From contig CAIJHQ010000037.1 of NCBI GenBank assembly GCA_903820505.1, positions 1-64,000 on the forward strand: a DNA stretch of 64,000 nucleotides. The letters are read 5' to 3'. The DNA is from Candidatus Omnitrophota bacterium. Lineage in GTDB: Bacteria; Omnitrophota; Omnitrophia; Omnitrophales; Aquincolibacteriaceae. This document shows, in pieces, positions 7,683-15,865 of this stretch. The translations under genes and the position numbers were made by a program. Position 1 is the first letter of the stretch. Each line of letters starts with the position of its first letter. The notes below the pieces were generated by a model. The model ran no database searches. It was given only the letters and a program-made list of their open reading frames with translations, and was not told the origin of the DNA.

Positions 7683-8785
7683 AAAAGAAGAAGTCGATCA
7701 AGATCTGTATTGTGGTGGGGACTCGGCCGGAGATCATCAAGATGGCTCCGATCATCAATTATTGCTCCAGGAAAAAGATAAAATATTTCATCGTGAATAC
7801 AGCGCAGCACTACGATTACATGATGTCCAAGGTCTTCTTTGATGAATTGGGACTTTCCAGGCCGAAGTACAATCTGGATGCCACCAAAGGGACCCACGGG
7901 GAAGAAACGGCGGAGATGATCCTGTTTATCGAAAAGGTCCTGCACAAGGAGAAGCCGGACGTCGTTCTTGTCCAAGGGGATACGAACACGGTCCTTTCGG
8001 GCGCGCTGGCCGCGGTAAAAATGCATATCAGGATCGGGCACGTGGAGGCCGGGCTGAGGAGCTTTGACGAAAGAATGCCCGAGGAGATCAACCGGACCCT
8101 TGCGGACCATATGGCGACGTTTTTGTTCGCGCCGACGGCGCTCGCGAAGATGAATCTGCTCCGGGACGGTATTTCCGAGAAAAAGATCTTCGTGGTGGGG
8201 AACACCATCGTGGATGCCGTGTGCGCGTATTCCGAGGTGAAACATGTCCCTTTGTGCCATGGGGTCTGTTTTGGGTTGCATTTTCCGAAGGGGTCCTACA
8301 TCCTTGCGACCTTGCACCGGGCGGAGAACGTGGACGTCAAAGGAACATTGCGGCAAATACTCAAAGGGATCGAGCTGGTCCACCGGAGGTTCGGGATGCC
8401 GGTCGTTTGTCCGATCCACCCGCGCACCCAAAAAATGATAAAGAAATTCCGGCTCAGTGTTCCGCAGGGAGTGAAACTGATCGAACCGGTGGGGTATGTT
8501 CATCTGCTGCATCTTCTCAAGAATGCCAGACTTGTGTTGACCGATTCCGGGGGACTTCAGGAAGAATGCTGTATCCTGAAAACGCCCTGCGTGACCATGC
8601 GTCTCAGCACGGAAAGGTCCGAGACCGTGAACGTCGGGGCGAACATCATCGCCGGAACAAAAGCCCTCGACATTTTGAAAAGCGCGGAAACGATGGCGAA
8701 CAAGAGGGCGAAGTGGCAGAACCCTTTTGGGGACGGTAAAACTTCCGAGCGGATCATAAAGATCCTGCTCGGAAAACTCGGGTGA
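7679..8785 (+). CDS. wecB: UDP-N-acetylglucosamine 2-epimerase (non-hydrolysing)
   Basis: The product is 368 residues, close to the usual 370-380. The start at 7679 overlaps the previous stop (ATGA), indicating translational coupling. Landmarks are GTRPEIIKMAPII near the N terminus, VQGDTNTVLSGALAA, HVEAGLRSFDERMPEEINR with family catalytic residues, HPRTQK and DSGGLQEE for UDP binding. The enzyme interconverts UDP-GlcNAc and UDP-ManNAc in the cytoplasm. Its place inside the operon suggests the polymer contains ManNAc or a derivative, or that UDP-GlcNAc supply is tuned here. The epimerase call is secure; the link to this polymer is inferred from position. Confidence 0.93.
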   Translation: MKKKKSIKICIVVGTRPEIIKMAPIINYCSRKKIKYFIVNTAQHYDYMMSKVFFDELGLSRPKYNLDATKGTHGEETAEMILFIEKVLHKEKPDVVLVQGDTNTVLSGALAAVKMHIRIGHVEAGLRSFDERMPEEINRTLADHMATFLFAPTALAKMNLLRDGISEKKIFVVGNTIVDAVCAYSEVKHVPLCHGVCFGLHFPKGSYILATLHRAENVDVKGTLRQILKGIELVHRRFGMPVVCPIHPRTQKMIKKFRLSVPQGVKLIEPVGYVHLLHLLKNARLVLTDSGGLQEECCILKTPCVTMRLSTERSETVNVGANIIAGTKALDILKSAETMANKRAKWQNPFGDGKTSERIIKILLGKLG

Positions 8786-8798
8786 GAGGCCGGGTCCG

Positions 8799-9869
8799 AT
8801 GAAAATAAATCTAAAAAGGATCCTTTTTTTCCTTGCGGCAGTTTTGCTTGTCGGGCTGTGCTTTTTCCGTTTCCCCAAGGTTCCCCAAGAGACGAAGGCC
8901 GGTCCCGTCGCGGATTTTGTGGAGAAGCAATTCGTTCTCAACAACGGAGCGGTTTTGATCGAGAATACGGACCGGAATACGGTGCTTTCAGAATCGATCG
9001 GGCTTTATCTTTTGGCGAACGTTGAAGCGGGGCGCAAAGACCTTTTCGACCGGACTTACGAATTCGCGGATAGAGAGATGTTGAGCGAACACGGGGTTTT
9101 TTACTGGAAGATCGATCTCCGGACGGGGGAGAAACAGCGGTCAAGCGCGTCCCTTGACGACCTGAGGATCGTCCGGGCGCTCCTGGGGGCATGGAGGGTT
9201 TGGAAGGAGGAAGGTTATTTACAGAAAGCGATGAAGTTGGCCGATGCTATTAGGGCAAAAGAATTCAATGCCGGGTACATGGTCGATTCTTTCAGTTGGG
9301 GAGGGAGCGAGCAACGGTCCGTTGCGGTGAATATTTCGTACCTCGATCTTTGGACCATGAAAAAGCTCTCGGACCACGATCCTGAATGGGGCCCCGTTCA
9401 TGAGAGGTCCAGGAAGCTGGCGCTTGATTCTATGCGCGGAAATGGGTTATTCTGGGAAAGCTATGATCTGACGGAGCGGAAGTTCCGGCACACGGAAGGG
9501 AATATGATCAATCAGGTGATGATCGCCCTTCATTTGAGCGAAGACGGGGTTCCTGCTTCCGAGATCAGAGCGTATGCTTTTTTGGAAAAATTGATGGGGC
9601 AGGGGAAGATCCCGAATACTTACAACGCGGAAGGAGCCCCGATGAGCCGGAACGAGAGCGCGGCGGTTTATGCCCTCGCGGTCCGGTTGTTCCGTGCTCA
9701 CAAAAATGCCAGATATGAGCGTATGGCCCTGGACAAGATGTTCTCGTTCGAGGACGCGAACCGGTCCAGTGAATTCTACGGCGGGTTCGGTATGTTTGGA
9801 CCTTTTGAAAAGAAGACTTTTAATTCTTTCGATAATTTGCAGGCCCTATTAGTCCTGCTCGAACATTAA
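8799..9869 (+). CDS. Glycoside hydrolase family 8-like protein
   Basis: The product is 356 residues with an N-terminal hydrophobic anchor (about residues 6-24). The mature part has the helical repeats of an (alpha/alpha)6 barrel. LSESIGLYLLANVEAGRKDLFDR resembles the GH8 motif holding the general-acid Glu, and SASLDDLRIVRALLGAWRVW resembles the GH8 ASDADL...ALL..W motif holding the catalytic Asp. GH8 enzymes such as BcsZ sit in cellulose operons and trim the nascent polymer in the periplasm; an equivalent role is inferred. It follows wecB by 13 bases. Linkage specificity cannot be judged because the polymer is unlikely to be plain cellulose. Confidence 0.7.
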   Translation: MKINLKRILFFLAAVLLVGLCFFRFPKVPQETKAGPVADFVEKQFVLNNGAVLIENTDRNTVLSESIGLYLLANVEAGRKDLFDRTYEFADREMLSEHGVFYWKIDLRTGEKQRSSASLDDLRIVRALLGAWRVWKEEGYLQKAMKLADAIRAKEFNAGYMVDSFSWGGSEQRSVAVNISYLDLWTMKKLSDHDPEWGPVHERSRKLALDSMRGNGLFWESYDLTERKFRHTEGNMINQVMIALHLSEDGVPASEIRAYAFLEKLMGQGKIPNTYNAEGAPMSRNESAAVYALAVRLFRAHKNARYERMALDKMFSFEDANRSSEFYGGFGMFGPFEKKTFNSFDNLQALLVLLEH

Positions 9870-9878
9870 AGCGGATCT

Positions 9879-10748
9879 ATGCATAATCTCGCTACCATCG
9901 TACGACGGTTCCTGGCGGTGGCACTCTTGATGCTTTTTATCGGGGGTGCGGCGTTCCTCCTCAAGAACCGGGCGTCGAATTTTGACTATGCGAATTATGG
10001 CGCTCTTTTCATCGTTGCTCTCGCGGCGACCGAAAACGGTCTTGTGTTCGGACTTCTCGCCTCTCTGATCATGGTTTTTGCCCAGATCTCCTTTCTCGTT
10101 GTGGATTACATCCTTTCGGGCACCAGTATTTATTTCACCCTCGAGAATCTGTGGTGGCTGGCGCTTATTCTTGCGGCGGCCTTTTCTTTCGGCTTCATCG
10201 GAGACCGGCTTCGGTCCATGGAAAACATCTTCGGGAAACATGGCGAGGAGATCAACGACATGATGCTGACAGGCAGGTTGTCCCAGTTCAGCACCGGGCA
10301 GAGGTTCTTCCATGATCTCGAATATGAAATAGCGCGATCCAAACGGGCGAAATCCGTTTTCCTGATCGTCCTGTTGCATCTCCAGGACCTTGAAGGTATC
10401 CGGCTGAGATTCGGGAAAGATGGCTTGGCGAAAGTCATGATGCAGATCGGGATGGGTCTTTTGCGCGTGGCCCGGGACACCGATAAAAAAGGTAGGCTCG
10501 ATGAAAACACTGTTGCTCTGTTGCTTCCGGAAACCCCGCGGCAGAACTTACCGATCGCTGCCCAGCGCATTATCCACGAACTCAAAGAAGTGATCGTGGA
10601 ATACAAAGGGGAAAGGGTCAAATACCCTCCGATCTTCCAGATCTCCGCTGCGGCCTACCCCGAGGACGGAGACACCGTCGCAGCGCTGATCGCCAAGGCC
10701 CGGGATTTTTCTCAAAACAAATATGAGCATGCTCCGCAAAACGCGTAA
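9879..10748 (+). CDS. Membrane protein with degenerate GGDEF domain; likely c-di-GMP receptor
   Basis: The product is 289 residues. The N-terminal third has four predicted membrane helices (about 9-27, 41-53, 54-78 and 91-108). A short linker leads into a GGDEF-type domain (about 140-285). Aligned at the active site, RDTDKKGRLDENTVALLLP shows GGDEF replaced by DENTV (208-212), so cyclase activity is very unlikely. The inhibitory-site motif RxxD is kept as R199-D200-T201-D202 at the normal spacing. This combination is known from PelD, the c-di-GMP receptor of Pel polysaccharide synthesis, which also has four N-terminal helices. It overlaps the next gene by 26 bases. The neighbouring synthase lacks a PilZ domain, so this protein probably supplies c-di-GMP control. 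No GAF domain is visible, unlike PelD. Confidence 0.75.
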   Translation: MHNLATIVRRFLAVALLMLFIGGAAFLLKNRASNFDYANYGALFIVALAATENGLVFGLLASLIMVFAQISFLVVDYILSGTSIYFTLENLWWLALILAAAFSFGFIGDRLRSMENIFGKHGEEINDMMLTGRLSQFSTGQRFFHDLEYEIARSKRAKSVFLIVLLHLQDLEGIRLRFGKDGLAKVMMQIGMGLLRVARDTDKKGRLDENTVALLLPETPRQNLPIAAQRIIHELKEVIVEYKGERVKYPPIFQISAAAYPEDGDTVAALIAKARDFSQNKYEHAPQNA

Positions 10749-12510
10749 GGCCTGTCTCTTCCTATCGATCTTTCTTCTACTGGGTCCACTGTATGCCAAG
10801 GCGCAGGAGAACGCCGGGCGTAGTTATCATGCCAAACGGTTCGTCCTTGTCGTCCACGATCTCACGGAGGATGCTGCGACCGGAATAACGATCCAAGATT
10901 TAAAGACCACCCTGCGGCATTTCGATGCGTTCGTCAAAGATGTGCCTCTGGGCCGGTACGGTCCGGGGCAGATAGACGACTACGATGTTGTTTTCTATGT
11001 CGGCGCGAAGGAACATTCTTCCGCGGAGCTTGGCGCTTTCCTTCAGGATCTGCTACGATCTTACCGGTCTAAAATTGTCTGCTGGGTCAACGCGGATGTG
11101 GGATATTTTCTTCCCCTCTCGGGGCTTAAGGGGAGGGTAGCGGTTTCAAGACCCGCCGGCATTTATAGCACTCTCCGGTATAAAAATGCCACGTTCAAGA
11201 GTTCCTCGGCGAGGCTTCCCCATCTTATCCGCGCCGCGGCTGGGGGCGGGAATGGGTTTGCGACTTATGGCTCCTTTGTGAACGAAAAAGACGGGACCCC
11301 TTTCGCGTTCAATGCGGGGAAGTTCTGGTATTTTTCCATCCTGCCGGACAACAAGGATGATTTCCTTGTTTTTTGCGACCTTTTGCATCCGGTCCTTCTG
11401 GAAGGCAAGGAACATGACGCGGAGCCGGGGAAGACCGCTTTTCTTGTTCTGGAAGGGGTGGATGCTGCCACCGATCTTGAAAAGTTTTCAGGTGTCATCC
11501 AAACCTTATGGGAGAACGGCGTTCCTTACATGGTGGGGATAAAGCCCATCCGGTATGGGTCCGAAGGGGAGCAGATTCTTTCAAAAAAGAACTATTTACT
11601 CAGGAACCTTGTCCCCGCGCTGTCGTTGGGCGGGACGGCGCTTTTGCAGGCGGATTCTTTACTGACACACCGAAGGGTCAATGACCAGGTCGCGGAGCTG
11701 ATCAGGAGCGACATCCTGCCTTTGGCTTTTCTGGACATTTCCGGAACGCGCCAGCCCGGTCCGAACTACCCGGCTGAGGATAATTTTTCAACGTTTGTGG
11801 GTTTCCAAAAGATCCCCTTTTTCTCGTATGATGAAAAATTCCAGGCCCTTGTTCCGATCAGCATGGATCTTTCCGGCCGGTGGGACAACGGGTATTTGAT
11901 CGCGGAGAGAGAAGCCGAACGGCGATGTGTGCTCAGGGACGCCGTTCTTGGTTTGGCCATCGATGTGAACGCGGACAAAAAGCAGGTGATTTCCTTGATC
12001 AAGCGGCTCAAGGGCCTCGGATATGCTTTTCTCGACCTGAAATGCAGGCCGAATTATGTGCGGACCGAGCGGGCCATTATCGTGTCCGAACCGTACTACT
12101 ACGAAGACATTCCGGTCGATGAGCTCGTGTACGGCAATAAAAGAAAAATAGATCTGATACGGTTTCCGGTAACGAACGAATTTCTTGTGGAGAAGTTGCT
12201 GTCGCATCAGTTTAAATTGATCTCGGAAAAGGCATACGCGATGCGATTGACGGGGACGGCGCTTATCGACATGCCCGACCAGCGGGGCATTTTTCTGGCA
12301 GGGAGAGCGGACACAAAGCCCACGGCGGTCGAAAAAATCGAAAAACCGCTTCTGGCGTTCCTTTTAGGAAAGTCATCACGGGGCCCCATGGGCGATGTCT
12401 ATCGTCTCATCGTGATGGCTCTTTTTTTAGTCACTTTTATCCTCATGGTCTACCTGCTCTGGATGTATCTTTTTGAAGAGTGGGTCCGAAAAACCTTCCG
12501 GGGGATCTAG
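10723..12510 (+). CDS. Degenerate DUF2334-like periplasmic protein with C-terminal anchor
   Basis: The product is 595 residues. It begins inside the 3' end of the previous gene, with ATGs at 10723 and 10729. A signal peptide (LFLSIFLLLGPLYAKAQ) precedes a large periplasmic region, and a membrane helix lies near the C terminus (about 565-588). It parallels the DUF2334 protein at 6012-7682: both have an N-terminal domain with an FYVGAKE/FYLGFIK segment and a VLEGVDAATD/RVEDVSPATD segment. Here the metal and catalytic positions are lost, with LLQADSLLTHR in place of LMHGITHQ. It is therefore probably non-catalytic, perhaps a polymer-binding or scaffold partner. This is inferred from motif comparison only. 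Confidence 0.65.
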   Translation: MSMLRKTRKACLFLSIFLLLGPLYAKAQENAGRSYHAKRFVLVVHDLTEDAATGITIQDLKTTLRHFDAFVKDVPLGRYGPGQIDDYDVVFYVGAKEHSSAELGAFLQDLLRSYRSKIVCWVNADVGYFLPLSGLKGRVAVSRPAGIYSTLRYKNATFKSSSARLPHLIRAAAGGGNGFATYGSFVNEKDGTPFAFNAGKFWYFSILPDNKDDFLVFCDLLHPVLLEGKEHDAEPGKTAFLVLEGVDAATDLEKFSGVIQTLWENGVPYMVGIKPIRYGSEGEQILSKKNYLLRNLVPALSLGGTALLQADSLLTHRRVNDQVAELIRSDILPLAFLDISGTRQPGPNYPAEDNFSTFVGFQKIPFFSYDEKFQALVPISMDLSGRWDNGYLIAEREAERRCVLRDAVLGLAIDVNADKKQVISLIKRLKGLGYAFLDLKCRPNYVRTERAIIVSEPYYYEDIPVDELVYGNKRKIDLIRFPVTNEFLVEKLLSHQFKLISEKAYAMRLTGTALIDMPDQRGIFLAGRADTKPTAVEKIEKPLLAFLLGKSSRGPMGDVYRLIVMALFLVTFILMVYLLWMYLFEEWVRKTFRGI

Positions 12511-12512
12511 AC

Positions 12513-13763
12513 GTGTTCAAATCCGAGATCATCGATCTGGTCTTCCTGCTCTCTCTTACCGCGATGTGGCTGGCCCTGTTCTATCACGCCTTCGTGACCG
12601 TCAAAGGGTACGAATATTTCAAGTTTATCCAGGCGCAAGGCGAAGAGATGCTCGTGACGTTGCAGGACCTTCCGGGGGTTTCGGTCCTTGTGCCGGCCAA
12701 GAACGAAGAGCAGGTTTTGGAAGCGACCCTGAACGCTCTCCTGGAACTCGATTATCCCAAAGACAGGATCGAGTTGGTCATTCTGAACGACGGCTCCACG
12801 GATAATACAAAAAAGATCCTGGATGAGTACGCTGCGAAGTACTCCAGGATCAAGCCGGTGCACATTCCTGTCACGGAACAGTGCCACGGAAAGGCAGCGG
12901 TGCTCAACGAGGGGCTGAAACACAGTAAATACGACCTTCTCGTTGTGTTCGATGCTGATAATGTTCCCGAGATATTGTCGGTCCAGTACCTGGTCAGGGC
13001 CCTTCTCAAAGATGAAAAGTTCGCGGCCGTTTGCGGGAAGATCCGGACGCTCAACCGTAACAAGAACCTTTTGACGCGGTTCGCGAATATCGAATTCATC
13101 GTCCACCAGTGGCTGCTGCAAGGGGGGCGATGGCGCGCTCACCGAATCGCGCTTCTTCCCGGGACGAATTACGTGATCCGCAGGGACGCACTTTTGAAGG
13201 CCGGTAGCTGGGACCCGAAGGCGCTTACGGAGGACACGGAGTTGAGCCTTCGTCTCTTTACTCTTGGCTATACGATCGCTTTTTTCCCCTTAGCCAACAG
13301 TTGGGAACAGGAGCCGGAAGATTGGGTCGTGTGGCGCCGGCAAAGACTTCGATGGATCCAGGGAAACAAATACATTGTGAAACGCTTTCTGGTCGACAAG
13401 AGCTTCCGGAAAGCGAATTTTGCTAATTTTTTCTATATGTTCGTGATGTATTACGCGCTGGTGCTGTTTATCGCACTTTCTGATATAATTTTCATCCTTG
13501 GTCTTTTGGGGCTCGCGAAGGTTTCGTTCCTTTGGCCGCTTGTGGCGATGTGGGCTTTCGCGATAGCAATCTTTACCCTCGAGATCATGATCGCCCTGAC
13601 CTGCGAGGTCGGAGAGGCGACATGGTCGAATTTCGGTCTGGCGGTCCTGATGTATTTTACTTATTGTCAGCAGTGGCTTTATGTCGCCCTGAAGAGTTTT
13701 GTGGTAGCAAGAAACGGCAAAAAGAAAGTTTTTTGGGATAAGACTCAACGGTTCAAGGTATGA
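12513..13763 (+). CDS. Processive family 2 glycosyltransferase (BcsA/HasA-like synthase)
   Basis: The product is 416 residues. The start is GTG at 12513, just after the upstream TAG and preceded by GGGGG at 12500-12504; an in-frame GTG at 12480 lies inside the previous gene. One or two N-terminal membrane helices precede the GT-A domain: ILNDGS (Asp93), DAD (147-149), TED (239-241) and QRLRW (277-281). Together these are the D, DxD, TED and QxxRW signature of processive beta-glycan synthases. Three or four helices follow (about 300-395). There is no PilZ domain at the C terminus, unlike BcsA, which implies external regulation. It should polymerise a UDP-sugar and extrude the chain through the inner membrane. 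The stop overlaps the BcsB-like start. Confidence 0.9.
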   Translation: MFKSEIIDLVFLLSLTAMWLALFYHAFVTVKGYEYFKFIQAQGEEMLVTLQDLPGVSVLVPAKNEEQVLEATLNALLELDYPKDRIELVILNDGSTDNTKKILDEYAAKYSRIKPVHIPVTEQCHGKAAVLNEGLKHSKYDLLVVFDADNVPEILSVQYLVRALLKDEKFAAVCGKIRTLNRNKNLLTRFANIEFIVHQWLLQGGRWRAHRIALLPGTNYVIRRDALLKAGSWDPKALTEDTELSLRLFTLGYTIAFFPLANSWEQEPEDWVVWRRQRLRWIQGNKYIVKRFLVDKSFRKANFANFFYMFVMYYALVLFIALSDIIFILGLLGLAKVSFLWPLVAMWAFAIAIFTLEIMIALTCEVGEATWSNFGLAVLMYFTYCQQWLYVALKSFVVARNGKKKVFWDKTQRFKV

Positions 13764-15865
13764 TCATGAAAATGCCAAACAGATCGCCCATCGTTTTTTG
13801 TTTGATCCTTTCTTGCTTTCTTTTTTCCAGTTCCGCGAGCGCGCAAACATCTCTAGAGCATCGGGAGGACCTCTTCGAAGCGGACGCCCCCATCTGGGGA
13901 GAGAATGACACCGTTCTGCGGGGGGTCTTTAATGATCACGACGCATATTTCCTGATCCCGGAATTCGCGAAGGTCGAAGAAGCGGCCCTGCAGATCGACC
14001 TGAGCCACGCGAAAGAGCTTTTGCCGGATCTTTCCAGCCTTACGGTTTATCTGAACGGCAAGCCTCTCCAGAATTTCTTTCTGACACCCGCTAATTCGGA
14101 TCACGCCCGTATCTCGGTTCCGTTGGATCCTGAGGACCTTGTCACAGGCACGAATGCGATCCGCCTCACGTTCTTCATGAGGTCCCTCCTGATCCCCTGT
14201 GCGGATATGGACAACCCGATCAACTGGTCGATCCTCCACAAGGACTCTTTTGTGCGGGCCAAGTTCCGGATCGCCAGGCAGCTTTCGGTCGGGGATATCG
14301 GGGATATTTTTTGCAAGGCCGGGCCGCTTTTTTCAGATCGTACGGCCTTTTTGCTTGATGAGAACGCGGATGAGGAGATCCTGCAGGCTGCCGCGACCTT
14401 GGCGAATTATTTCGGGAGTGTTTCCGGGAAGGGGAGGGATCTGAAAGTGTTTTTCAAGGGGAATGTCTCCCCGGAGGCCTTAAGCGGTTACAATATCGTG
14501 GCGCTTGGTCGTCCGGAGCATTTTCCGGCGTCCGTGGCGCTTGATCAATGGATGTCACGAAGCGGTCTGAGGAGTTTCTCGGACCTGAAGGCGAGGGAGG
14601 CCCTCGTGTTCGTGGGCGGATCGCCCTGGGCGAAAGACAAGTTCATCCTCGGGATCTCGAGCCTGAAAGGCGAGGATGTCAGGAAGGCCGCTTGGTACAT
14701 AACGAACTATGATCTTAGCGAGCTTGAGAACGATAGTATGGTCCTCGGAGAGCTGACGTTGAAGGACCTGGAATTAAAGCTCAGGAAAAGGCCTCCTTCG
14801 GAGGGCTCCTTTAAATCATTGGGGTATCCCGATGCGGTCGTGAGCGGTGTTTTCGTAAGGAAAAGCTCTGTAAGTTTCAGAAGACCCACGAACTGGAAAC
14901 TGTACGGAGGCAGTTTTAAATTCGCGATCCAATATTCTTCCTTCCTCATCCCGGAGACATCAGGCGTGACGGTCGAGATCAACGGAACGCCGGTCGCTTC
15001 GGCGAAATTCGTCGGCAATCCTGACAGGCCTATCATGCTTACGGCGGACATTCCACAGCAGATGCTCAATGATAAATTCTATTTGGTTTCCTCGAATTTT
15101 TTCCTCGATATAGGTCAGAAGGACTGCAATCACCAGTTCAAGGACAAGGCCTGGGCGGTTATCAAGAACAATACAAGGTTCTCCATGATCCACGGGTTCA
15201 GGAATATAAAGGATTTTTCGGATTTTCCATCGATCCTGATGCGCGGGGACAGGCTTCAGCCTACGGTCATGATAGTGCCCGCCGACGCGGATGAAGGAAC
15301 GCTGTCGCTTGCCATGACGATCTTCGCCAATATCGGTGCTATGGTCGCTCATGACCCGGCGATTCCGTTGATCCAAAGAGCGGGGAATGAAGTCCCGAAA
15401 TCCTTCAAGAAAAGCAATATCGTGATGCTGGGACGGCCGAACGAGTTCCGCTGGTACAAGGATGTCAGCCCCAATTTGCCGCTCGGATATGATGCGCGAA
15501 CAGATATTTTTAAGGTGGATGCCAGTCTTCCCAACATAAGTTTTGAGGACAGCTACGCCGTCATGCAAACGGGATTCTCGCCGTGGAATGCCTCGCGGGC
15601 CGTGATGCTTTTTTCGGCCGGCGGGAAGGGAAATGAATTTCTGAGAAAGATCCTGACCGACCCTGACTCTTTCGGAAGACTTCATGGGGATTTTGTTTAT
15701 GCTTCTTCGGGCGACAGGGTGGCTTCCTTCAACGTCAAGCTGAGACCCAAAAAAGCCCCCTCCGAATCCAAGCTGATGATCATCTGGCTAATGTCCGTGG
15801 CGGTCTTTTCCTTACTGGTGATGGGGGTCTATTTCTTCGCGAAGAGGAAGAATCGTGAAGGGTAA
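13760..15865 (+). CDS. BcsB-like periplasmic synthase subunit
   Basis: The product is 701 residues (E. coli BcsB is about 780). The signal peptide ends SSSASAQ. There are two similar halves: jelly-roll domains with VYLNGKPL and VEINGTPVASAKF, each followed by a flavodoxin-like stretch (FKGNVSPEALSGYNIVALGR and AMTIFANIGAMVAHDPAIP). LLIPCADMDNPINWSILHKDS resembles the conserved BcsB segment. A single C-terminal membrane helix (about 674-694) would anchor it beside the synthase. BcsB proteins guide the emerging glucan across the periplasm. The start overlaps the synthase stop (ATGA); an ATG at 13766 is an alternative. Confidence 0.85.
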   Translation: MIMKMPNRSPIVFCLILSCFLFSSSASAQTSLEHREDLFEADAPIWGENDTVLRGVFNDHDAYFLIPEFAKVEEAALQIDLSHAKELLPDLSSLTVYLNGKPLQNFFLTPANSDHARISVPLDPEDLVTGTNAIRLTFFMRSLLIPCADMDNPINWSILHKDSFVRAKFRIARQLSVGDIGDIFCKAGPLFSDRTAFLLDENADEEILQAAATLANYFGSVSGKGRDLKVFFKGNVSPEALSGYNIVALGRPEHFPASVALDQWMSRSGLRSFSDLKAREALVFVGGSPWAKDKFILGISSLKGEDVRKAAWYITNYDLSELENDSMVLGELTLKDLELKLRKRPPSEGSFKSLGYPDAVVSGVFVRKSSVSFRRPTNWKLYGGSFKFAIQYSSFLIPETSGVTVEINGTPVASAKFVGNPDRPIMLTADIPQQMLNDKFYLVSSNFFLDIGQKDCNHQFKDKAWAVIKNNTRFSMIHGFRNIKDFSDFPSILMRGDRLQPTVMIVPADADEGTLSLAMTIFANIGAMVAHDPAIPLIQRAGNEVPKSFKKSNIVMLGRPNEFRWYKDVSPNLPLGYDARTDIFKVDASLPNISFEDSYAVMQTGFSPWNASRAVMLFSAGGKGNEFLRKILTDPDSFGRLHGDFVYASSGDRVASFNVKLRPKKAPSESKLMIIWLMSVAVFSLLVMGVYFFAKRKNREG

